This document shows positions 57,000 to 64,000 of a stretch of 64,000 bases of DNA, one piece after another. The translations under genes were made by a program, and so were the position numbers. Below the pieces are notes generated by a model, which ran no database searches, was not told the origin of the DNA, and was given only the letters and a program-made list of their open reading frames with translations. The stretch comes from Tetrapyrgos nigripes (taxonomy: Eukaryota; Basidiomycota; Agaricomycetes; Agaricales; Campanellaceae): NCBI GenBank assembly GCA_013368315.1, contig JAACJM010000291.1, positions 41,934 through 105,933 on the forward strand, read 5' to 3'. How positions within the stretch are numbered: the first letter of the stretch is position 1; every line of letters begins with the position of its first letter.

Positions 57000-58890
57000 G
57001 GGTGGTTTTGTGCCTTGGTCAATTGGCAGGTAGTGCATCCTTTGACATAATCACAAAAAAATACTGACATACCAGGCCACCAAACTCTCTACTAACTAAT
57101 TCATAGGTCTTGAACCAGCCTGGATGTCCCACAGTGAGACTATTGTGATGCATCTTGACTATGTCTCTATGTAATTGTCGGTCGTAGGGGACATAGACTT
57201 TGCCTCAGAACAAAATGATTCTGTCTCCGTAATTCCATTCCTGTAAGTTCTTGACCAGCGAGTGTGGACATTGTTGTTAGAGATAACTTTTAGAGCACTC
57301 ATGACTTCCTTATCCTTTTTTGGGCATTCTTTAATTTGTCTTCTCAGTTCAGCATCTCCAATTGCAACCACTGTCCCTGGTCTTGTAGCTCGAATTCTGA
57401 AGAACCTGGGGTCTAGTAACACTCTGTCCTTTTGTTGGTCTTTGACCCCTCTTTATGATCTGGTCTTTGAGAAAGAGGATCACTTTGATTGAGACTTCCA
57501 GGTTTATGGATCAGGATAAAGTCAAATCTGGTAAGAAAAAGCATCCTTCTTGTCGTTGGCTAAGTTTCTGAGAGGTGGTGAAAGACTCTAGATTCTTGTG
57601 GTCTGTAAGGATTTCAATAGTATGTGGTGCACTTCAAGGTAATGCCACCAAGCTTCTAGTGTCCATATATCGCCAACAATTCCTTATCATGAATGTTGTA
57701 GTTTTGTTCAGGTCTCTGATAAGGATTTCGATAGATAAGTGACTGGATGCCATTTGTTGTCTTATCCTTTCTGTGATAGAATACCTCCTGTTGCATAGTC
57801 GGAAGCATCTACTTCTACTTGATTGGCTTAGAATGATCAGGCATTAACAGGACTGGTGAAAGAAGTAAATGCATCTTTGAGTGCTGAAAGGCATTTTCTG
57901 CTTCCATAGACCATTTTCATGGTTCATCTTTCTTCGTAAGATCAAAGAGCGGTCAAGCAACTTTAGAAAAGTCATATATAAATCAACAATAAAAGTTTCC
58001 GAATCCTAAGAATGATTGAACATCACTTGACATTTGTGGGTTGGCCATTCAGTAATGCCTTTGAACTTTGATGGGATCCATTGCAATGTGTTATGAGATA
58101 CGATAAGGCCTAGGAACTCTACTGAGCTGGCTTCGAAGGAGCACTTTTCTGGTTTGGCATAAAGGTTGTTCTCCTGAAGTCATGCGAGCACTTGTTTGAA
58201 CCATTTGTTGATGTTCTTCTAGGGTCTCTGTGAAAGATTAGATGTTGTCCATGTAGATGACCACCTTTCTGGAATCGATGAGATGCTTAAAAAGAGTGTT
58301 CATCATTGCCTGGAATGTTGCAGGAGAGTTCATAAGACCAAAGAACATCACTGTTGGTTTGAAAAGTCCTCTATTTGCTTAAACGCAGCTTTCCACTCAT
58401 CTCCTTCTTTTATTCAAACATTGTTATAATCCCCATTGAAGGTTGATTTTTTGAGAAAACTCATGGTCCCTTAAGTTTGTCTACAATTCCAGATATGAGT
58501 GGTAAAGGGTATTTGTTCTTGACAGTTCTTTATTTAATGCTCGATAGTCGCTGTACAGGGCATAGCTTCCATCTTTCTTTTTGACAAAGAAGAAGGGACT
58601 TGCCGATAGGAGACTTCAACAGTCTTAATGTATTTCCTTCTCCAAGTTCTCATCAATGAAGTTGTCAAGTTCCTTTTGTTCATTAGGAGACAAGGGATAG
58701 AGTTTTTGCAAGGGTGAGGTTCAAAATCCAGTTTCAGGTCGATGGGCATGATCCCATTCGCCACGTCTTGGTAGTCGTTCTGAAGTTTGTTTGTCAAAAA
58801 CTGGTAAAAACTGATGAAATTGGGTGGTATGTCCTCTTTCATCTTTTGGGCTGATTCTGCCAGTTCCTGAGCCTTTGTAGAATCCTGCAT
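57000..58890 (-). pseudogene. Ty3 reverse transcriptase, RNase H and integrase start
   Basis: Fragments in several frames can be followed on the minus strand: IDLKLDFEPHPCKNSIPCL and EVSYRQVPS (RT start, 58534-58890), then FFGLMNSPATFQAMMNTLF and VVIYMDNI near 58240-58330. The second catalytic Asp of the usual YMDD is replaced by Asn. Then come TDHKNLESFTTSQKLSQRQ (RNase H, about 57530-57610), FFRIRATRPGTVVAIGDAEL (57340-57420), VPYDRQLHRDIVKMHHNS (integrase zinc His pair) and VKGCTTCQLTKAQ (Cys pair) near 57010-57060. The order is diagnostic of Ty3/gypsy pol. The enzyme is dead. Confidence 0.75.
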
Positions 58891-59122
58891 GAATAGGTAT
58901 TTCCATATATGATATCAGGTACTCCTCTTCTTTTCCAAACAGACTCTCTAACACCTCCTGTTCCCAACTGTCTTGGAACATCCTCCCAATCGAAGTCTTC
59001 TTCAGTAAAAATAGCCAGAGATTCTGAGGAACAGTGAAAGGATCGAATTGGAACCCAACAGTATCAACCTGCCACTTTTGGCTGTGCAATTGGTTTGAAC
59101 TGTCCGATTGGTTCTGACCATT

Positions 59123-59713
59123 TCACTTGGTAATCCTTGTGATTGGTTCACAGATTGATAACAGTCGATTTGGGGGATTTGGGTTTGGTACATAGTTTAA
59201 GGACAGGGGGTTGCTCCAAAATACCATATCCACCTTAGAAAATGACCAATCTACCTCTGGATTGTGCTCTTCCAACCAATCGGTACCAAGAATTACATCA
59301 TGATCTCCAATGTCTGTCTCTTTGTGATACAATCTTTTGTCCTGAGAGTAGATACAGAGTTTTTGAATAGTATAATGGCATACCCATCCCATGGTGTTTT
59401 CAGAACTGTCAACGTTACATACAGGGAAAGGGCTTTTGATAGGAAGGAGGGTTAAATGATTCTCTTGTGCAAAATGGCTGTTGATAATAATGCCTTCTGC
59501 ACCACTGTCTATTAGAGCTTCTGCATCGATTTTTCTACCAGTGATTTTGCCAATAAGTTCGGTTTTAAGTGTTTTCGAAGGTACCTGTCGGTTATGAGTG
59601 ACTGCCGACATTCTCAATTCCGAAGGAAAGGTACGCTCATGATATTGATTGTTCTTATATTGTGCAGTGTACTGTACAGCTCCTCCTGATGATGTAGCAG
59701 GAGAGTATTTCAA
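59123..59713 (-). CDS. Ty3 protease region
   Basis: One open stretch of 196 residues includes GRKIDAEALIDSGAEGII, an aspartic protease active site (D-S-G), and VILGTDWLEEHNPEVDWS, a motif that follows the second strand pair in Ty3 proteases. The gag part (from 60980) and this part are in different frames. It belongs to the element on 56923-61449. Confidence 0.7.
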   Translation of the reverse strand: MKYSPATSSGGAVQYTAQYKNNQYHERTFPSELRMSAVTHNRQVPSKTLKTELIGKITGRKIDAEALIDSGAEGIIINSHFAQENHLTLLPIKSPFPVCNVDSSENTMGWVCHYTIQKLCIYSQDKRLYHKETDIGDHDVILGTDWLEEHNPEVDWSFSKVDMVFWSNPLSLNYVPNPNPPNRLLSICEPITRITK

Positions 59714-60980
59714 AAATCCATCATCTTCACCATGACATCCTTCAAATATACACTAGCCTGTTCCTTTTCTTCTCCTTCCAAACCCTTGACTTTGTTCATC
59801 ATATCCAAAATATCTTTGATTACATTACAAGAGGAAGACAACGACAATGTTTGAGCCACTGTTACTGGTGGTGAACTAGATGACGATGGAGTTGAAGTTT
59901 CAGCTGCCCTAACAGCACAAGGAGGGAAGTTTTGAGATGAGATGACCTCAGAGTATTGTTCAGGAACATTGGACATTTGTTGCTCATGTGTCTGGGTTGT
60001 CTGCATGCAAAGCATGCCCCTAGCTTTCGGAGTTGGTCCCTTTCTTCAGGTGTCAGTTTAGGTAAAGGAGTGAAGGACGAGTTAGCACCTGGTCCCATAT
60101 TCATAAGTGCATTCACACTTGCTACTGTCCATCCTTGAGAAGGACCTGCATTCATTCTTGGCATAGAGAATGGTCTTGATGGTCCTTCTTTCTCTCTCTC
60201 ATTTATCCATTCCAAATGGAGATCGATTGCCCTCTCCCTATACTCATCAAAGTCCTTCCACTTTGGCCATGTTCCTGCTACCAACTTCTGAAGATCTCTT
60301 GGAAGACCTGCTTTATAGAAATCCAGGAGAGCTGTTTCTCCATAGTCTGACTCTTCTCTGTATGTATCAAAGATACTATTATAGGTACTAATGTCTGTTT
60401 CCTTCATTCTAGTGTTCTTGATCTTATTTCTCACAGCTTCATCAGCAGCAAGGGCTTTGAAATCTCTTTTGAACCTATTCTTTATTTCATTGAAAGTCAT
60501 CCATCGCCTTCCTTCTGGTTTGAGTTTCATATCTTTGTCACCTTCTTCTCACTCTGTGATTCATTGAGTTGCCCAATCTCCTCCTTTTTCTCCTGTGAAG
60601 AACAAGAGGAATAAGGACACCTCAGAGTCCTTGGTGGAGTATCTGGCCCTGTTCTGACATAGGTAATTGTTGAACAAAGCTAGCCATCGTTTTACTTCAT
60701 CACATTCTCTCTTAAAGGCATCAGGTTTCCTCCCTTGTTCAGAAGTATTGTTAGAGTCATTAAGTGCCACATCAGACATGGCTGGATCGTCTGGATCTGA
60801 TGGATCTGGATAAGGATCTTGGGGAGGGGTTGATGGGTTATTGGAAGATGGATCTGGTAATGGATCTGATGCAGAAGTTGGATCAGGTGGTACAAGAGAA
60901 GAGAGTTCTGGATTCAGTTGAGTGTTTGTAGGGGTAGATGATCCTTGTTCTGATTTGGTTTCAGAGTCAATAATAGGGTG
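59710..60980 (-). pseudogene. Ty3 gag region
   Basis: Two open stretches. The first (60980-60561) is Pro/Ser/Asp-rich, then VKRWLALFNNYLCQNRARY and FFTGEKGGDWA; its end is out of frame with the second. The second (60530-59862) begins RRWMTFNEIKNRFKRDFKAL and has DYGETALLDFYKAGLPRDL and WPKWKDFDEYRERAIDLH, a typical retrotransposon gag. A zinc knuckle CFACRQPRHMSNKCP sits near 59970-60015. A possible native start is the Met at about 60780. One or two shifts separate the parts. Confidence 0.75.
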
Positions 60981-61449
60981 TGTCAAGGTTGCTGGTACAC
61001 TCGATTAACCACCCAAGTCACACAGTTTGAGGACAGATACAAAGAGATTGATTGAGAGATAGAGATAGAGATAGAGAAATGAGTAGGCTGACTATGCTCT
61101 ACACTGCATAGTACTAGTATGGAGTGGAGATGAAGTGAACAAACTAAAGGACTAACTAGAATGTCTAGTGGTTTATATAGAAGAGCAATGAATAAGTGAT
61201 AGGAAAAAGATAGGAGAAATAGGAGAAACATAGGAGAAAGTGGAGAAATGTAGGGTAAAGATAGGATCAATGGAATGGAAGATTTATTGACAGTTATTAT
61301 AGAGTTTGACAGGTCTTATAAGGTTCGAAGTCAGTAATATAAGGTTTAAAAGGTTTATCAAGGAAATGCAATAGATGAATGATCAGAAAATGAGTTCAAT
61401 AATGTAGTAGAAGAGGAAGGAGGACAAAGAACTGTAGCAGTTCATGACA
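60981..61449 (-). repeat. 5' LTR of the Ty3/gypsy element
   Basis: The plus strand starts TGTCAAGGTTGCTGGTACAC and ends GTAGCAGTTCATGACA. Related LTRs lie at 36183, 48589 and 62302, all in the same orientation. Confidence 0.8.
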
Positions 61450-62301
61450 GGGTGAGCTTTTCAAATTGTGAGTTCTTGGTTATGCATTACAACCTCACAC
61501 TCAATAGGAAGTGTTTGAGTGTTGTACCTGTTCATACAGGGCTTGTTTTCGCAACTTTCCGAGTTATAATTGCAGTCGAAAACCCTTGGTTTGAAGAAGA
61601 CGTGTGACAATCTGCACAAGGAAGATTTGGATCTGCATATGCAGACTGTTGACTTGTCATATACTCCTTCTATAATCTCTTAGGGCCTTCTTTTCTGCCC
61701 TTTAAATCACCACAAGGATTGGAAGATAAAGGAGGTAGGTGTGCCATAGTCTGTAAGGAATGGAGTAGGTGTATTGTACTCTCTGAGGAACAGAGGTCCC
61801 ATAATTGTAACAACAGTTTCCTCGGTATTGAGGTCAAGGGTGACTCATATGTACAAATAGACAGAAAGGATCACGTCACCTGGTCCCAGTTTCCAAACCC
61901 AACAATGTGCACAAATGAAGTTTCGATTGTAACTCCAAGGGTCTGCCCAAATGCCTACTGCATGGCTGCACCAGTACTCGGTATGTGGTAGATAGAGTGG
62001 AAGAGGAAGAGGAGGTTGTTCGTAGTCAGGTGGGTTCTCAGGTAGTTCGAAGTGAATCCAAGAGAATGGGGAAGACAGAGTGAAAGAAATATACAAAAGG
62101 GGGGATGATTGTTGCTACACTGTTACTCGAAGTAGTGTCTGCTTAGCGATCGAAACATATTCGAATTGCAGGGAGGAAGAATGATGCTTGCAATGTAGAC
62201 AAAATGGTGATAAAAGATAAAAAGAGTTGAGAACAAAGATAAACGAGATAGAGGAGGAAAAGACTCAAATAGTGAGGTGGGTGTATGGGAGTTTGTTCAA
62301 G
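61450..62301. other. Unassigned DNA between two Ty3-type LTR copies
   Basis: The segment lies between two LTR copies in the same orientation, so it may be internal DNA of a second, largely deleted element. On the minus strand at 62096-61845 a Pro-rich open stretch is present, without a motif I can name. No intact gene. Confidence 0.35.
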
Positions 62302-62415
62302 TGTCTAGGTCGTTGATACACTCAATGACAAACCACCCAAGTCACACAGAGACAAGATCGATTGAGAATAGAGATAGATAGAAAGCAAGAGTAAGCTGAC
62401 TATGCTCTATACTGC
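62302..62415 (-). mobile_element. Truncated Ty3-type LTR
   Basis: It starts TGTCTAGGTCGTTGATACAC, shares the ACCACCCAAGTCACAC block and AGTAAGCTGACTATGCTCTA with the LTR at 60981, and then stops at ACTGC where other DNA begins. Confidence 0.7.
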
Positions 62416-62620
62416 CACTGCGGGCAAAGGTAACTCTTTTCAATGAGAAGAGCCTGAGAATATTCTGAGAAGATTTCAAATCCGCTCAACAAAAGATCAC
62501 TGAGAAGAGTTGAGAAGAATTGAAATCTTCTCAAAATCTTCTCAGCCCTGTACTCAATGAGAAGAGTCTGAGATTATAATGAGAAGAGTGGGGCAATCCT
62601 AAGGAATCCTGGCAATCCCG
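62416..62620. mobile_element. Possible CACTG-type MITE
   Basis: It starts CACTGCGGGCAAAGG, like the MITE at 28308, right at the point where the LTR breaks off. The interior has repeated GAGAAGA words in both orientations and could fold back on itself. The right end (CCCGCAG at about 62614-62620) is only partly inverse to the left, and I see no clear target duplication. Confidence 0.4.
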
Positions 62621-62755
62621 CAGCCATGTGTCATCCATGCGCTAGCTTAATAATTCAATTGATTTTGCACATTGATATCGAGATCGTACAGTTCTATTCC
62701 ATGTCCTCCTCGGAGTTAATACTAATTTTCGCCTTCCTACTAACATCTGTCGTAG

Positions 62756-63838
62756 AACGTTTGTGCTATCTTGTCTATCGGAGGCTGGACTGGCTCGCGC
62801 TTCTGGTCTACTGCTGTTGGATCTCCTGAAAACAGAATTCTCTTCGTGAGGACTGTTACAGTCTTCGTTAGTCAGTACCAACTTGATGGCTTGGATTTTG
62901 AGTACGTGAAAGCTCTCTCTGTTTCTTCACTTTAACTCAGTTGCGTTCACAGCTGGGAATACCTCAATAGGCAGGGATTAGGATGTAATGTCATCGATCC
63001 CAACGACACAGCAAACTTTGTCGCATTCCTCAAGGAGCTCAGACAAGACCCCATCGGAGCCACACTTGACCTTTCCGCTGCCGTTTCCATCACTCCTTAT
63101 AATGACGCTAACGAGAAACCGTCTACCGACATGTCCGAATTCGCCAAATACCTTGACACAATTATGATTATGAACTACGACATCTGGGGTTCTTGGAGCG
63201 ACGCCGTCGGTCCCAACGCACCTCTCAACGATATCTGTGTGCCTGCTGCAAAGCAACAAGGCTCTGCGGTCTCTGCAGTCGCCAATTGGGAAAAAGCCGG
63301 TGTTCCATTGGAAAAGATCGTACTGGGTGTCGCTTCGTATGGTCATTCCTACGAGGTTGCTACAAAAGATGCTTTCGTTGATGGGACCACCACTGAGCTT
63401 GCTTCGTATCCCGCTTTCAACAAAACTGCTCGCCTACAGGGTGACTCTTGGATACCGATAATTTGACCATTGACAGTGTGGTAACCCTCAGACATATGGT
63501 GGAAATTGGAACATGTGGGCATTGATTGGGGCTGGATTGCTTGACGAGACCGGTCAGCCTGTGGATGGGGTTCCTTACAGGTTTGATGACTGCAGTAAAA
63601 CGGTAAGCGTCAAATATTTCTCTTCGGAACTCTTCCAGTCACTCATTATATCCTATTTCTAGGCTAGTCTACCGGCCAGACCAGCAAGTTATGATCTCTT
63701 TCGATGATCCTATGGCTTTTGCGGCCAAAGGCCAGTTCATTCAAGGATATGGGTCTGGGTGGGTTTGGCATGTGGGAAGCTGGAGGAGACTATGACAACA
63801 TCTTGGTTGATGCCATCCGGGAAGCGGCTGGATTCTAA
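62756..63838 (+). pseudogene. GH18 chitinase, 5'-truncated pseudogene
   Basis: A glycoside hydrolase family 18 domain. It starts after a TAG acceptor with ILSIGGWTGSRFW, the SxGG strand. The catalytic motif DGLDFDWEY is split by an intron (62902-62952) within the third Asp codon; all acidic residues including the Glu are present. Then IMIMNYDIWGSWSDAVGPNA follows, with KIVLGVASYGHSYEV further on. Frameshifts occur near 63455-63480 and near 63750 (before GLGGFGMWEAGGDY), with an intron at about 63603-63662. The stop is at 63838. The signal peptide and N-terminal part are missing, replaced by transposon DNA. Chitinases of this type act on cell-wall chitin; this copy cannot. Confidence 0.8.
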
Positions 63839-64000
63839 TTTTTCGCGTACTTTGAGTAGAATACATGTTTGTCTGGCTCAGTATGTTCTGTATTGTGAAT
63901 TTTGAGTCTTCTCCGTTCTGTAACAAGCTGAAGCTGAAGCTGAAAAATGATTCTGAAGTCAAGCGCGCAGTCAAGGTACTTCCTGTTGAAGTTGACTCAT
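63839..64000. other. 3' flank of the chitinase pseudogene
   Basis: No feature beyond a likely 3' untranslated region. Confidence 0.4.

Larger units (their letters stand above)
56923..61449 (-). mobile_element. Truncated, decayed Ty3/gypsy retrotransposon
   Basis: It reads right to left: 5' LTR (61449-60981), gag, protease, reverse transcriptase, RNase H, then the integrase zinc domain cut off at the copia LTR. The integrase core and 3' LTR are missing here. Many stops and shifts occur in pol, whereas gag and protease are nearly open. Confidence 0.85.

Noticed and set aside
1..64000. tRNA, rRNA or other structured RNA genes
   Set aside because: I found no tRNA-like B-box plus cloverleaf or rRNA-like stretch by eye; a covariance search would be needed to be sure.

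Overview
The window looks like nuclear DNA of an Agaricomycete (mushroom-forming basidiomycete). It has many 50-70 nt GT..AG introns, TACTAAC-type branch sites and a TPR-type STAND/NLR receptor. It also carries a Plavaka DNA transposon, genes resembling the basidiomycete DUF6532 and DUF6698 families, and a GH18 chitinase. I cannot name the species. Most of the 64 kb is mobile or duplicated DNA; few genes look intact.

Layout. (1) 0.2-3.7 kb: a small basic protein gene, then an apparently intact NLR with an NB-ARC-like core and nine 40-residue TPR units. (2) 4.0-8.0 kb: a decayed MAP-kinase-kinase copy (copy A). (3) 8.6-10.6 kb: an inverted copy of the 3' half of the NLR plus the start of the MAPKK; its NLR is a pseudogene. 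(4) 10.6-12.4 kb: a multi-exon gene of unknown function. (5) 12.46-27.73 kb: a large decayed hAT transposon, whose gene carries a ubiquitin-like segment and a BED-like finger. It is split by a 9.6-kb Plavaka element carrying its transposase, an RTC4-like gene and a DUF6698-like gene. (6) 27.73-36.73 kb: MAPKK copy B, loaded with seven or more insertions. Copy A shows most of the empty sites, so several target-site duplications can be read directly. (7) 38.2-43.0 kb: two TAGGGCT-type hAT elements, one of which holds a non-coding LTR retroelement. (8) 43.8-47.1 kb: a weak hypothetical gene and a Tc1 element. (9) 48.6-51.9 kb: a Ty3-type solo LTR and a DUF6532-like gene. (10) 52.0-61.4 kb: a decayed Ty1/copia element abutting a truncated, decayed Ty3/gypsy element. 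(11) 62.8-63.8 kb: a 5'-truncated GH18 chitinase pseudogene.

Most notable points. Differences between the two NLR copies recur at TPR positions 2, 5, 6 and 9, which include known ligand-facing sites and are where specificity change would be expected. The hAT element encodes a ubiquitin-like fold ending in Gly-Gly upstream of its DNA-binding finger. The Plavaka element appears to carry accessory genes. The non-coding LTR element is built from tandem units. All family calls come from reading motifs by eye; no database search was possible. Coordinates of introns and element ends are read from the sequence and may be off by a few bases where stated as approximate.
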